A stretch of DNA of 64,000 bases from Pseudomonas svalbardensis (GTDB taxonomy: Bacteria; Pseudomonadota; Gammaproteobacteria; Pseudomonadales; Pseudomonadaceae). The stretch covers positions 373,001 through 437,000 of the forward strand of contig NZ_CP125619.1 in NCBI RefSeq assembly GCF_030053115.1, in the 5' to 3' direction. The notes under the pieces were generated by a model, which was given only the letters and a program-made list of their open reading frames with translations, was not told the DNA's origin and searched no databases. This document shows positions 8,883 through 18,316 of this stretch, in pieces. The translations under genes were made by a program, and so were the position numbers. Position 1 is the first letter of the stretch, and every line of letters starts with the position of its first letter.

Positions 8883-10586
8883 GTGACTGACAATACCCAG
8901 AAACCTACGACCGCTTCTTTTACAAAGCACCGTAACGTCGAAATCCGCGCTGCCCGCGGTAACAAGCTGACCGCCAAGAGCTGGCTGACCGAAGCGCCGC
9001 TGCGCATGTTAATGAACAACCTCGACCCGGAAGTCGCCGAGAACCCTAAAGAACTGGTGGTTTACGGTGGTATCGGTCGTGCGGCACGTAACTGGGAATG
9101 CTACGACAAGATCGTCGAAAGCCTGACCAACCTGAATGACGACGAGACCCTGCTGGTGCAATCCGGCAAGCCGGTCGGCGTGTTCAAGACCCACAGCAAC
9201 GCCCCGCGCGTACTGATCGCCAACTCCAACCTGGTGCCACACTGGGCGAGCTGGGAACACTTCAATGAACTCGACGCCAAAGGCCTGGCCATGTACGGCC
9301 AGATGACCGCCGGCAGCTGGATCTACATCGGCAGCCAGGGCATCGTTCAGGGTACCTACGAAACCTTCGTCGAAGCCGGTCGCCAACACTACAACGATGA
9401 CCTGAAAGGTCGTTGGGTCCTGACCGCAGGCCTCGGCGGCATGGGCGGCGCTCAACCTCTGGCCGCGACCCTGGCCGGCGCTTGCTCGCTGAACATCGAA
9501 TGCCAGCAGGTCAGCATCGATTTCCGCCTGAACAGCCGTTACGTCGATGAGCAAGCCACCGACCTCGACGACGCGCTGGCCCGCATCGCCAAATACACTA
9601 AGGAAGGCAAAGCGATTTCCATCGCCCTGCTCGGCAACGCAGCTGAAATCCTTCCGGAACTGGTCAAGCGCGGCGTGCGCCCGGACATGGTCACCGACCA
9701 GACCAGCGCCCACGACCCGCTGAACGGTTACCTGCCAGCCGGCTGGACCTGGGAAGAGTACCGCGCTCGCGCCAAGACCGAGCCAGCCGCTGTCGTCAAA
9801 GCCGCCAAGCAATCGATGGCCGTGCACGTTAAAGCGATGCTCGAATTCCAGAAGATGGGCATTCCAACCTTCGACTACGGCAACAACATCCGTCAGATGG
9901 CCCAAGAAGAAGGCGTCGAGAACGCATTCGACTTCCCAGGCTTCGTACCCGCTTACATCCGTCCGCTGTTCTGCCGCGGTATCGGCCCGTTCCGTTGGGC
10001 TGCACTGTCGGGCGATCCGCAAGACATCTACAAAACCGACGCCAAAGTAAAAGAACTGATCCCGGACGACGCCCACCTGCACAACTGGCTGGACATGGCG
10101 CGCGAGCGCATCAGCTTCCAGGGTCTGCCGGCACGTATCTGCTGGGTTGGCCTGGGCCTGCGCGCCAAACTTGGTCTGGCGTTCAACGAAATGGTTCGCA
10201 GCGGTGAATTGTCCGCGCCAATCGTGATCGGTCGCGACCACCTGGACTCCGGTTCGGTAGCCAGTCCGAACCGCGAAACCGAATCGATGCGGGACGGTTC
10301 CGATGCCGTGTCCGATTGGCCACTGCTCAACGCTCTGCTCAACACCGCGAGCGGCGCGACCTGGGTTTCGCTGCACCACGGCGGCGGCGTCGGCATGGGC
10401 TTCTCCCAGCACTCGGGCATGGTGATTGTCTGCGACGGTACTGACGAAGCGGCCGAGCGTATCGCTCGCGTCCTGCACAACGACCCGGCGACCGGTGTCA
10501 TGCGTCACGCCGATGCGGGTTACCAGATCGCGATCGACTGCGCCAAGGAGCAGGGGCTGAACCTGCCGATGATTACCGGTAAATAA
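8883..10586 (+). CDS. hutU: Urocanate hydratase (urocanase)
   Basis: The enzyme, 567 residues, converts urocanate to 4-imidazolone-5-propionate using tightly bound NAD+ as an electrophile. The family core is present: [15 protein letters not shown] near residue 60, [16 protein letters not shown] near residue 182, and the active-site cysteine in the segment [17 protein letters not shown] near residue 420. The start is a GTG preceded by GAGGAGTC. It is the first gene of the sigma-54 driven operon. A Hfq/Crc-type CA motif overlaps its stop codon. Confidence 0.97.
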   Translation: MTDNTQKPTTASFTKHRNVEIRAARGNKLTAKSWLTEAPLRMLMNNLDPEVAENPKELVVYGGIGRAARNWECYDKIVESLTNLNDDETLLVQSGKPVGVFKTHSNAPRVLIANSNLVPHWASWEHFNELDAKGLAMYGQMTAGSWIYIGSQGIVQGTYETFVEAGRQHYNDDLKGRWVLTAGLGGMGGAQPLAATLAGACSLNIECQQVSIDFRLNSRYVDEQATDLDDALARIAKYTKEGKAISIALLGNAAEILPELVKRGVRPDMVTDQTSAHDPLNGYLPAGWTWEEYRARAKTEPAAVVKAAKQSMAVHVKAMLEFQKMGIPTFDYGNNIRQMAQEEGVENAFDFPGFVPAYIRPLFCRGIGPFRWAALSGDPQDIYKTDAKVKELIPDDAHLHNWLDMARERISFQGLPARICWVGLGLRAKLGLAFNEMVRSGELSAPIVIGRDHLDSGSVASPNRETESMRDGSDAVSDWPLLNALLNTASGATWVSLHHGGGVGMGFSQHSGMVIVCDGTDEAAERIARVLHNDPATGVMRHADAGYQIAIDCAKEQGLNLPMITGK

Positions 10587-10589
10587 CAA
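10582..10589 (+). promoter_or_regulatory. Candidate Hfq/Crc CA motif before hutTu
   Basis: AATAACAA fits the AANAANAA catabolite-repression motif and overlaps the hutU stop, about 40 bases before the hutTu start. The distance from the ribosome site makes it a weaker candidate than the one before hutTh. Confidence 0.35.
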
Positions 10590-10630
10590 CGCAAAGCTAA
10601 CCCCACAAAACAATCCACAGAGGTTGAATC

Positions 10631-12103
10631 ATGGCTGTTAACAGCGATCGTGCAGGCAGTAAACCGTTGATCGAGACACGTTCGATCGACTACATCCCGG
10701 AAGCGGAGAGACACGGTCGTCTGTTGAGCCAGTTCACCCTGTGGATGGGTGCCAACCTGCAAATCACCGCGATTGTCACCGGGGCCCTGGCCGTGGTGCT
10801 GGGCGGTGACGTGTTCTGGTCGTTGATCGGTCTGTTGATCGGTCAACTGCTCGGTGGCGGCGTAATGGCGCTGCATGCGGCGCAAGGGCCCAAGCTTGGC
10901 CTGCCTCAGATGATCTCAAGCCGGGTACAGTTCGGCGTGTATGGCGCGGCCATCCCGATCGTGCTGGTCTGTCTGATGTACCTCGGTTTCACTGCGACGG
11001 GCACCGTGCTTTCCGGCCAGGCGCTGGGTCAGTTGTTTGGGGTCAGCGACAGCGTCGGCATCCTGATTTTCGCCAGTGTCATTGTGCTGGTCACGGTGCT
11101 TGGCTATCGGGTGATCCATTTCATTGGCCGTGTCGCCAGCGTTATTGGTGTGATTGCATTCGTTTACCTGTTCAGTCGTCTGATGAGCCAGACGGACGTT
11201 GGCGCACTCCTGCAGATCCGCCACTTCAGCTGGAGCAGCTTCCTGCTCGCGGTGTCGCTCGCGGCATCCTGGCAGATCGCTTTCGGCCCGTACGTGGCTG
11301 ACTATTCACGCTACCTGCCGAGCAAGACTTCCTCGGTGAAAACCTTTTTCGCCGCTGGCGCAGGTTCGGTCATTGGCGCACAGGTGGCGATGATCCTCGG
11401 CGTGTTTGCCGCCGCCATGGCCAACGGGCAATTCGCCGGCCACGAAGTGGCCTACATCGTTGGTTTGAGCGGCAGCGGTGCCACCGCTGCGCTGCTGTAC
11501 TTCAGCATCGCGTTCGGCAAGGTCACCATCTCCACGCTGAACTCTTACGGCAGCTTCATGTGCATTGCGACCGTCATCAGCGGTTTTCGAGGTGACCTGC
11601 GGGTAACGCGCTTGCAGCGTCTGGTCTTCGTGCTGGTCATCGTCGGCACTGCGACCCTCATCGCATTGCTCGGTCAGCACTCGTTCCTCGGTGCGTTCAA
11701 GTCCTTCATCCTGTTCTTGCTGGCGTTCTTTACGCCATGGAGCGCGATCAACCTGGTGGACTACTACTGCATCACCCGCGAACGCTATGACGTGCCGGCG
11801 TTGGCCGATCCGAACGGTCGCTACGGCCGTTGGAACCCCCTCGGTATCAGCGTCTATGTCTTCGGTGTACTGGTGCAACTGCCGTTCATCTCCACCAAGT
11901 TCTATACCGGTCCGCTGGTGGACGCTCTGGGTGGTGTGGATATTTCCTGGATCATCGGTCTGGTGCTTCCTGCAGTCCTGTATTACGTGTGCGCGAAAAA
12001 ATGGCACAGCGCAGTACCCGATCACCTGATTCTGCCAGTCGAGCAGGACAGCGATGCAGCACCTATAACAAGCGGGGCCAGTCGCGCTGCGGCGCAGGCC
12101 TGA
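10631..12103 (+). CDS. hutTu: NCS1-family transporter, probable urocanate permease
   Basis: A polytopic inner-membrane protein of 490 residues with about 12 helices. It belongs to the cytosine/purine/allantoin (NCS1) family; the segment SWQIAFGPYVADYSRYLP near residues 213-230 is characteristic. The closely related gene at this position in the P. fluorescens hut locus encodes the urocanate transporter HutTu, so urocanate is the likely substrate here. The ATG follows AGAGG. It is part of the hutU transcript, allowing uptake of external urocanate that enters the pathway after the histidase step. Confidence 0.85.
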   Translation: MAVNSDRAGSKPLIETRSIDYIPEAERHGRLLSQFTLWMGANLQITAIVTGALAVVLGGDVFWSLIGLLIGQLLGGGVMALHAAQGPKLGLPQMISSRVQFGVYGAAIPIVLVCLMYLGFTATGTVLSGQALGQLFGVSDSVGILIFASVIVLVTVLGYRVIHFIGRVASVIGVIAFVYLFSRLMSQTDVGALLQIRHFSWSSFLLAVSLAASWQIAFGPYVADYSRYLPSKTSSVKTFFAAGAGSVIGAQVAMILGVFAAAMANGQFAGHEVAYIVGLSGSGATAALLYFSIAFGKVTISTLNSYGSFMCIATVISGFRGDLRVTRLQRLVFVLVIVGTATLIALLGQHSFLGAFKSFILFLLAFFTPWSAINLVDYYCITRERYDVPALADPNGRYGRWNPLGISVYVFGVLVQLPFISTKFYTGPLVDALGGVDISWIIGLVLPAVLYYVCAKKWHSAVPDHLILPVEQDSDAAPITSGASRAAAQA

Positions 12104-12171
12104 TTGGACGTGGACAGGGCTGGATGCCTCTTGACTGCCGTAAGCCAATTCATGATTAGGAGCGTCACACA

Positions 12172-13140
12172 ATGAAATCGAACAAGACCCTGCTGACCAC
12201 ATTGCTTTCCATGGGCCTACTGGCCAGCGCCGGCGCCACTCAGGCAGCCGGTTGGTGCGAGTCGGGCAAACCGGTGAAATTCGCCGGCCTGAACTGGGAG
12301 AGCGGCATGCTGCTGACCGACGTGATGCAAATCGTGTTGGAGAAGGGCTACGACTGCAAGACCGACAGCTTGCCGGGCAACTCCATCACCATGGAAAACG
12401 CCCTGAGCAGCAACGACATCCAAGTGTTCGCCGAAGAGTGGGTCGGCCGCAGCGAAGTCTGGAACAAGGCCGAGAAGGCCGGCAAAGTCGTCGGTGTCGG
12501 CGCTCCGGTGGTGGGTGCTATCGAAGGCTGGTACGTGCCGCGCTACGTGATCGAAGGCGACGCCAAGCGCAAGCTGGAACCCAAGGCGCCGGACCTGAAA
12601 AACATCGCCGACCTGGCCAAGTACGCCGCCGTGTTCAAGGATCAGGAAGAGCCATCCAAGGGCCGTTTCTATAACTGCCCGGCGGGCTGGACCTGTGAGC
12701 TGGATAACAGCGAAATGCTGAAAAGCTACGGCCTGGAAAGCACCTACACCAACTTCCGTCCGGGCACCGGTCCGGCACTGGATGCCGCCGTGCTGTCGAG
12801 CTACAAACGTGGCGAGCCGATCCTGTTCTACTACTGGTCGCCAACCCCGCTGATGGGTCAGGTTGATCTGGTGAAACTCGAAGAGAAACCAGGCGTGGAC
12901 AAGCGCGTGACCATCAAGGTCGGCCTGTCCAAGACCTTCCACGAGCAAGCCCCGGAACTGGTGGCTGTGCTGGAGAAGGTCAACCTGCCAATCGACCTGC
13001 TCAACCAGAACCTCGGGCGCATGGCCAAAGAGCGGATCGAGTCACCAAAACTGGCGAAAATCTTCCTCAAGGAACATCCTGAAGTCTGGCACGCATGGGT
13101 GAGCGAAGACGCAGCCAAAAAGATCGACGCGGCCTTGTAG
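12172..13140 (+). CDS. hutX: ABC transporter substrate-binding protein of the hut locus
   Basis: The 322-residue periplasmic protein has a clear signal peptide (LLSMGLLASAGATQAAG, cleavage near residue 25). Its fold is that of the glycine betaine/proline binding proteins (OpuAC type); WESGMLLTDVMQIVLEKGY near the N-terminus and SYKRGEPILFYYWSPTPL are typical. The hut context and the P. fluorescens HutX name point to histidine or a pathway intermediate. RBS is AGGAG. hutW and hutV complete the transporter. Confidence 0.88.
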   Translation: MKSNKTLLTTLLSMGLLASAGATQAAGWCESGKPVKFAGLNWESGMLLTDVMQIVLEKGYDCKTDSLPGNSITMENALSSNDIQVFAEEWVGRSEVWNKAEKAGKVVGVGAPVVGAIEGWYVPRYVIEGDAKRKLEPKAPDLKNIADLAKYAAVFKDQEEPSKGRFYNCPAGWTCELDNSEMLKSYGLESTYTNFRPGTGPALDAAVLSSYKRGEPILFYYWSPTPLMGQVDLVKLEEKPGVDKRVTIKVGLSKTFHEQAPELVAVLEKVNLPIDLLNQNLGRMAKERIESPKLAKIFLKEHPEVWHAWVSEDAAKKIDAAL

Positions 13141-13210
13141 GTCGAGCCTCTCCGACTGCCCTGAGCGGCAGTCGGACGCTTGATCGCAACCCCTTGATTG
13201 AGAGTCTCTT

Positions 13211-14062
13211 ATGTTTCCCGAAAGCTTTACCTTTTCCATCGCCGACTGGGTCAACAGTTGGGTCGATTCACTGGTCACCAACTACGGCGATGTGTTCCGC
13301 AGCATCTCCGACACCCTGTTGTGGGCCATCGTCAATCTTGAAGGGCTGCTGCGTGCGGCGCCCTGGTGGCTGATGCTGGCCATCGTGGCGGGCGTTGCCT
13401 GGCACGCGACCCGCAAAGTCGTGACCACCGCCGTGATCGTAGGCTTGTTGTTCCTGGTGGGTGCGGTCGGCCTCTGGGACAAGCTGATGCAGACCCTGGC
13501 GCTGATGATGGTGGCAACCATCATTTCGGTGATGATCGGCATTCCACTGGGCATTCTCTCGGCGCGCAGCAATCGCCTGCGTTCGATCTTGATGCCGTTG
13601 CTGGACATCATGCAGACCATGCCGAGTTTCGTGTACCTGATCCCGGTGCTGATGCTGTTCGGCCTGGGCAAGGTCCCGGCGATTTTCGCCACCGTGATCT
13701 ACGCCGCACCACCGCTGATCCGCCTGACAGATCTGGGTATTCGCCAGGTCGACGGCGAAGTGATGGAAGCGATCAACGCCTTCGGTGCCAACCGCTGGCA
13801 GCAACTGTTTGGCGTGCAACTTCCACTGGCCCTGCCGAGCATCATGGCCGGGATTAACCAGACCACCATGATGGCCCTGTCGATGGTGGTGATTGCCTCG
13901 ATGATCGGTGCCCGTGGTTTGGGCGAAGACGTGTTGGTGGGGATTCAGACCCTCAACGTTGGACGTGGCCTTGAGGCGGGTCTGGCGATCGTGATTCTGG
14001 CAGTGGTTATCGACCGCATTACTCAGGCGTATGGTCGGGCACGGCATGAGGTGAGCAAATGA
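13211..14062 (+). CDS. hutW: ABC transporter permease of the hut locus
   Basis: This 283-residue inner-membrane subunit resembles ProW. Several membrane helices are followed by the EAA-type cytoplasmic loop (DGEVMEAINAFGANRWQQLF near residues 179-198), which contacts the ATPase. It overlaps hutV by 4 bases, the usual translational coupling of permease and ATPase genes. Confidence 0.92.
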   Translation: MFPESFTFSIADWVNSWVDSLVTNYGDVFRSISDTLLWAIVNLEGLLRAAPWWLMLAIVAGVAWHATRKVVTTAVIVGLLFLVGAVGLWDKLMQTLALMMVATIISVMIGIPLGILSARSNRLRSILMPLLDIMQTMPSFVYLIPVLMLFGLGKVPAIFATVIYAAPPLIRLTDLGIRQVDGEVMEAINAFGANRWQQLFGVQLPLALPSIMAGINQTTMMALSMVVIASMIGARGLGEDVLVGIQTLNVGRGLEAGLAIVILAVVIDRITQAYGRARHEVSK

Positions 14063-14889
14063 ACGACGCAACCGTGAGCAAAATCGAAGTCAAAAACGTC
14101 TTCAAGATTTTCGGCAACCGTTCCAAGGATGCGCTGGCCATGATTGGTCAGGGCAAAACCAAGGATCAGGTGCTGGCCGAGACCGGCTGCGTGGTCGGCG
14201 TGAACGACTTGTCCCTGAGCATCGGCACCGGCGAGATCTTCGTGATCATGGGCCTGTCGGGCTCCGGCAAGTCCACTCTGGTGCGCCACTTCAATCGCCT
14301 GATTGACCCGACCAGCGGCGCGATCCTGGTGGATGGCGTGGACATCCTGCAATACGACATGGAAGCCCTGCGCGAATTTCGCCGGCACAAGATCAGCATG
14401 GTGTTCCAGAGCTTCGGCCTGCTGCCGCACAAGACCGTGGTGGATAACGTCGCCTACGGCCTGAAAGTGCGTGGCGGGACCAAGCAAATGTGCTCCGAAC
14501 GCGCGCTGCACTGGATCAACACCGTGGGCCTCAAGGGCTACGAAAACAAATACCCGCACCAGCTCTCGGGTGGCATGCGTCAGCGTGTGGGCCTGGCTCG
14601 CGCCTTGGCGGCAGACACCGACATCATCCTGATGGACGAGGCGTTCAGCGCCCTCGATCCGCTGATTCGCGCCGAGATGCAGGACCAGTTGCTGGACCTG
14701 CAAAAGACCCTGCACAAGACCATCGTCTTCATCACCCACGACCTTGATGAGGCGGTGCGGATTGGTAACCGGATTGCGATTCTCAAGGATGGCCGTCTGA
14801 TTCAGGTGGGTACGCCGAGGGAGATCCTGCATTCGCCGGCGGATGAGTATGTCGATCGGTTCGTACAGCGGCGGGCTGCGGTGGTTTAA
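14059..14889 (+). CDS. hutV: ABC transporter ATPase of the hut locus
   Basis: The 276-residue ATPase has a Walker A motif GLSGSGKST near residue 71, the signature LSGGMRQRVGLARALA near residue 172, and Walker B DIILMDEAFSALDP near residue 192. It is the short ProV type without CBS domains. It energises import by HutXW. A REP doublet after the stop separates it from hutH1 within the same direction of transcription. Confidence 0.94.
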   Translation: MNDATVSKIEVKNVFKIFGNRSKDALAMIGQGKTKDQVLAETGCVVGVNDLSLSIGTGEIFVIMGLSGSGKSTLVRHFNRLIDPTSGAILVDGVDILQYDMEALREFRRHKISMVFQSFGLLPHKTVVDNVAYGLKVRGGTKQMCSERALHWINTVGLKGYENKYPHQLSGGMRQRVGLARALAADTDIILMDEAFSALDPLIRAEMQDQLLDLQKTLHKTIVFITHDLDEAVRIGNRIAILKDGRLIQVGTPREILHSPADEYVDRFVQRRAAVV

Positions 14890-14915
14890 GAGCCTTGCGG
14901 TGTCTGTTCCGGCCC

Positions 14916-14980
14916 CTTCGCGAGCAGGCTCGCTCCCACAGGGAAATGCATTCCAATGTGGGAGCGAGCCTGCTCGCGAA
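14916..14980. repeat. REP doublet between hutV and hutH1
   Basis: Inverted arms with the GCGAGCAGGCTCGCTCCCAC core flank a short spacer of about 15 bases. It lies inside the hut operon, between transporter genes and ammonia-lyase genes, and could cause partial transcript termination or protect the upstream mRNA from exonucleases. Confidence 0.9.
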
Positions 14981-15021
14981 GGCGGCGGTGAAGCTGCATC
15001 AATATTTGGATGAGGTTGAAG

Positions 15022-16545
15022 ATGTCCCAGGATGAAAAAATCGTTATCGCAGGCGACCACCTGCGTTGGCAGGATGTGGTCGCCGTCGCCCGTCATGGCG
15101 CACAGCTTGAGCTGTCACCACAGGTCTGGGCGCGGATCGAAAATGCTCAGGCGATCGTCCAGCGCATCGTCGTCAGCGGCGAGCGCGCCTATGGCGTCAA
15201 CACCGGCCTCGGCGCGCTGTGCAATGTCTCGCTCAAAGACGAGCAACTCAGCCAACTGTCGCGCAACACCTTGCTCAGTCACGCCTGTGGCGTTGGCGCG
15301 CCACTGGCCGACGAACAGACTCGCGCAATCATCTGCGCCGCTATTCGCAACTACAGCCATGGCAAATCCGGCATTCATCGCCGAGTGGTCGAAGCCCTGT
15401 TGGCGCTGCTCAATCGCGGCATTACCCCGCAAGTGCCGTCCCAGGGTTCGGTCGGTTACCTGACCCATATGGCCCACATCAGCATTGCGCTGCTGGGTGT
15501 CGGCAATGTCAGCTATCGCGGGCAGATCGTTTCCGCGCAGCAAGCCCTGGCCGAAGAAGGTCTGCAACCGGTTCAACTGGGCGCCAAAGATGGCCTGTGT
15601 CTGGTCAACGGCACGCCGTGCATGTCCGGCCTCAGCTGCCTGGCACTCGCCGACGCGACGCGTCTGGTGCAATGGGCCGACGTGATCGGTGCCATGAGCT
15701 TCGAAGCTCAGCGCGGTCAGATTGCCGCGTTCGATGCCGAGATCATCGCGCTCAAACCGCATCCAGGCATGCAGCAAGTCGGCATCAACCTGCGGGCGTT
15801 GCTCGATGGCAGTGAAGTGATCGCCAGCAGCAAAGGCATTCGTACTCAGGATGCGCTGAGCATCCGCTCGATTCCGCAAGTTCACGGCGCCGCTCGCGAT
15901 CAGCTTGAGCACGCGAAAAAGCAGATCGAAACCGAACTCAACTCGGTTACCGACAACCCGATGCTGCTAGGCACGCCGGACGACTTCCGGGTGGTGTCCC
16001 AAGCCAACCCGCACGGTCAATCCGTGGCCTTGGCGGCGGATTTGCTGGCCATCGCCATGGCTGAAATCGGCTCCATCGCCGAACGTCGCCTGGATCGTTT
16101 GATCAACCCGCACGTCAGTGGTTTGCCGGCATTCCTGGTGGCCAATCCGGGTGTGAACTCCGGGATGATGATCGTCCAGTACGTCGCCGCTTCGCTGTGT
16201 GCGGAAAACCGTCAGTTGGCGCAACCGGCAGTACTCGACAACTACGTCACCTCGGGCCTGCAGGAAGACCACCTGAGCCTGGGCACCAACGCCGCGTTGA
16301 AGCTGCATCGTGCCCTGGAAAACTGCACACAGATTCTCGCCATCGAGTACCTGCTGGCGTCTCAGGCGTTTGAATTCTTGAAAGAGCAACGCTTCGGCGC
16401 CGGCACCGATGCCGCCTGGCGTCTGCTGCGCGAGCGAGTTCCGGCCTACGACCAGGACCGCTGGCTGGCTCCGGACATCGCCAGTGCCGCCGCCGTTTTG
16501 AAAGACCCGATTTTGCTGCACAAAGTGTTACCGAACCTGAACTGA
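15022..16545 (+). CDS. hutH1: HutH1, histidase paralogue lacking the MIO tripeptide
   Basis: The 507-residue protein is related over its full length to histidine ammonia-lyase and keeps Tyr57 (AYGVNTG), His87 (SHACGVG) and the VNGTP asparagine. However, the Ala-Ser-Gly that cyclises to the MIO cofactor is missing: HutH2 reads [15 protein letters not shown], while this protein reads GSVGYLTHMAHI after residue 142, a net loss of exactly three residues. The catalytic tyrosine in QDPYSLR is replaced (QDALSIR) and the phenylalanine of GGNFHAEP is a proline (QANPHGQS). It is therefore unlikely to be an active ammonia-lyase. The frame is intact and codon use is normal, which argues against a dead gene. 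The ATG at 15022 has AGG upstream; 15010 is an alternative start. P. fluorescens is known to need HutH2, not HutH1, as histidase. Confidence 0.9.
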   Translation: MSQDEKIVIAGDHLRWQDVVAVARHGAQLELSPQVWARIENAQAIVQRIVVSGERAYGVNTGLGALCNVSLKDEQLSQLSRNTLLSHACGVGAPLADEQTRAIICAAIRNYSHGKSGIHRRVVEALLALLNRGITPQVPSQGSVGYLTHMAHISIALLGVGNVSYRGQIVSAQQALAEEGLQPVQLGAKDGLCLVNGTPCMSGLSCLALADATRLVQWADVIGAMSFEAQRGQIAAFDAEIIALKPHPGMQQVGINLRALLDGSEVIASSKGIRTQDALSIRSIPQVHGAARDQLEHAKKQIETELNSVTDNPMLLGTPDDFRVVSQANPHGQSVALAADLLAIAMAEIGSIAERRLDRLINPHVSGLPAFLVANPGVNSGMMIVQYVAASLCAENRQLAQPAVLDNYVTSGLQEDHLSLGTNAALKLHRALENCTQILAIEYLLASQAFEFLKEQRFGAGTDAAWRLLRERVPAYDQDRWLAPDIASAAAVLKDPILLHKVLPNLN

Positions 16546-16645
16546 TTTCCACCACACCAGCGTGCCAAGGCGCGGCTCCCCAGAAGGCGAGACGCGACGG
16601 ACAACGGAAATCTCCGGAGCGTCTGGTGAGTCCTCTTCATTTATG

Positions 16646-16653
16646 AAGAATAA
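16646..16653 (+). promoter_or_regulatory. Candidate Hfq/Crc CA motif before hutH2
   Basis: AAGAATAA fits AANAANAA and lies about 22 bases before the hutH2 start codon and 13 before its AAAGGAG ribosome site, so Hfq/Crc bound here could hinder translation of the histidase. Confidence 0.4.
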
Positions 16654-16674
16654 AACTCTCAAAAGGAGCACAAA

Positions 16675-18207
16675 ATGACTGCGTTAAACCTGATTCCCGG
16701 CCAACTGAGCCTTGCCCAACTGCGTGATGTTTATCAGCAACCGGTCAAAATCACCCTCGACAACAGTGCCTCGGCCCAGATTGAAGCCAGCGTTGCCTGC
16801 GTGGAACAGATCCTCGCCGAGAACCGCACCGCTTATGGCATCAACACTGGTTTCGGCCTGCTGGCGTCGACCCGTATCGCCAGCGAAGACCTGGAAAACC
16901 TGCAGCGCTCGCTGGTGCTGTCCCACGCCGCCGGTGTTGGCGAGCCGATCAGCGACGCACTGGTTCGCTTGGTCATGGTGCTCAAGGTCAACAGCCTGAG
17001 CCGTGGTTTCTCCGGCATTCGTCGTAAGGTCATCGACGCGCTGATCGCCCTGATCAACGCCGAGGTTTACCCGCACATTCCATTGAAAGGTTCGGTCGGT
17101 GCGTCCGGCGACCTGGCGCCTTTGGCCCACATGTCGCTGGTGCTGCTGGGTGAGGGCAAGGCCCGCTACAAAGGCGAGTGGATGGAAGCAACCGAAGCGC
17201 TGAAAGTCGCCGGTCTGACCCCGCTGACCCTGGCCGCGAAAGAAGGTCTGGCGCTGCTCAACGGCACTCAGGTGTCCACCGCTTACGCGTTGCGTGGTCT
17301 GTTCGAAGGTGAGGATCTGTTCGCTGGCGCTGTGGCGCTGGGCGCCCTGACCGTTGAAGCCGTGCTGGGCTCGCGCTCGCCGTTTGATGCTCGCATCCAC
17401 GCCGCTCGTGGCCAGAAAGGCCAGATCGACGCCGCTGCCGCTTACCGCGATCTGCTGGGCGAGCGCAGCGAAGTGTCCGACTCGCACCAGAACTGCGAAA
17501 AGGTTCAGGACCCGTACTCCCTGCGCTGCCAGCCGCAAGTCATGGGCGCCTGCCTGACCCAGTTCCGCCAGGCCGCCGAAGTGCTCGCCATCGAAGCCAA
17601 CGCCGTTTCGGACAACCCGCTGGTATTCGCCGCTGAAGGCGACGTGATCTCCGGCGGTAACTTCCACGCCGAACCGGTCGCCATGGCAGCCGACAACATG
17701 GCGTTGGCCATCGCTGAAATCGGTTCCCTGAGCGAACGTCGTATCTCGCTGATGATGGACAAGCACATGTCGCAACTGCCGCCGTTCCTGGTGGCCAATG
17801 GCGGCGTGAACTCCGGCTTCATGATTGCCCAGGTGACCGCTGCGGCACTGGCCAGCGAGAACAAGGCGTTGTCCCATCCGCACTCGGTGGACAGCCTGCC
17901 GACTTCCGCGAACCAGGAAGACCACGTTTCCATGGCCCCGGCTGCCGGCAAGCGTCTGTGGGAAATGGCCGAAAACACGCGCGGCGTTCTCGCGGTGGAA
18001 TGGTTGGCTGCGGTCCAAGGTCTGGATCTGCGCGACGGTCTGAAAACCTCGCCAAAACTGGAAAAAGCTCGCGCGATTCTGCGTGCTGAAGTGCCGTTCT
18101 ATGAGAAGGACCGTTTCTTCGCGCCAGACATCAATGCGGCGAGCGAGTTGTTGGCCACGCGTTGCCTGAACGAGCTGGTTACGGCGAAGTTGTTGCCTAG
18201 CCTGTAA
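16675..18207 (+). CDS. hutH: Histidine ammonia-lyase (histidase)
   Basis: The 510-residue enzyme, equivalent to HutH2, deaminates L-histidine to trans-urocanate, the first step of the pathway. The MIO-forming Ala143-Ser144-Gly145 is present in [12 protein letters not shown], with Tyr54, His84, the LNGTQ asparagine, the tyrosine and arginine of [11 protein letters not shown], and the glutamate of NQEDHVS all in place. The length equals that of the P. putida enzyme. AAAGGAG precedes the ATG. It acts as a cytoplasmic homotetramer in which each active site uses residues from three subunits. Confidence 0.98.
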   Translation: MTALNLIPGQLSLAQLRDVYQQPVKITLDNSASAQIEASVACVEQILAENRTAYGINTGFGLLASTRIASEDLENLQRSLVLSHAAGVGEPISDALVRLVMVLKVNSLSRGFSGIRRKVIDALIALINAEVYPHIPLKGSVGASGDLAPLAHMSLVLLGEGKARYKGEWMEATEALKVAGLTPLTLAAKEGLALLNGTQVSTAYALRGLFEGEDLFAGAVALGALTVEAVLGSRSPFDARIHAARGQKGQIDAAAAYRDLLGERSEVSDSHQNCEKVQDPYSLRCQPQVMGACLTQFRQAAEVLAIEANAVSDNPLVFAAEGDVISGGNFHAEPVAMAADNMALAIAEIGSLSERRISLMMDKHMSQLPPFLVANGGVNSGFMIAQVTAAALASENKALSHPHSVDSLPTSANQEDHVSMAPAAGKRLWEMAENTRGVLAVEWLAAVQGLDLRDGLKTSPKLEKARAILRAEVPFYEKDRFFAPDINAASELLATRCLNELVTAKLLPSL

Positions 18208-18214
18208 TGGCCTT

Positions 18215-18278
18215 TTCGCGAGCAGGCTCGCTCCCACATTGGAATGCATACCCCTGTGGGAGCGAGCCTGCTCGCGAT
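18215..18278. repeat. REP doublet between hutH2 and hutTh
   Basis: Two inverted arms with the GCGAGCAGGCTCGCTCCCAC core lie 8 bases after the hutH2 stop. It is again inside the operon and could lower expression of the downstream transporter relative to the histidase. Confidence 0.9.
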
Positions 18279-18292
18279 TCGATTCAACGTCG

Positions 18293-18303
18293 AATAAGAA
18301 TAA
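18293..18303 (+). promoter_or_regulatory. Candidate Hfq/Crc CA motif at the hutTh ribosome site
   Basis: AATAAGAATAA contains two overlapping AANAANAA matches and is followed directly by AAGGA and the hutTh start. This is the usual place for Hfq/Crc to block translation, which fits catabolite repression of histidine uptake. Confidence 0.55.
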
Positions 18304-18316
18304 TTAAGGACGAGCA

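Noticed and set aside
9009..10613. Open frame of 534 codons on the minus strand across hutU
   Set aside because: It is a codon-phase shadow of hutU; no family motif or start context supports it.
15400..15500. Frameshift or assembly error as the cause of the missing MIO tripeptide in HutH1
   Set aside because: The frame continues without disruption, the loss is exactly three residues, and two other catalytic positions are also changed, which a local error would not explain.
16684..18249. Open frame of 521 codons on the minus strand across hutH2
   Set aside because: Shadow of the histidase gene; the same effect gives long antisense frames opposite hutH1 and the hutTh transporter.
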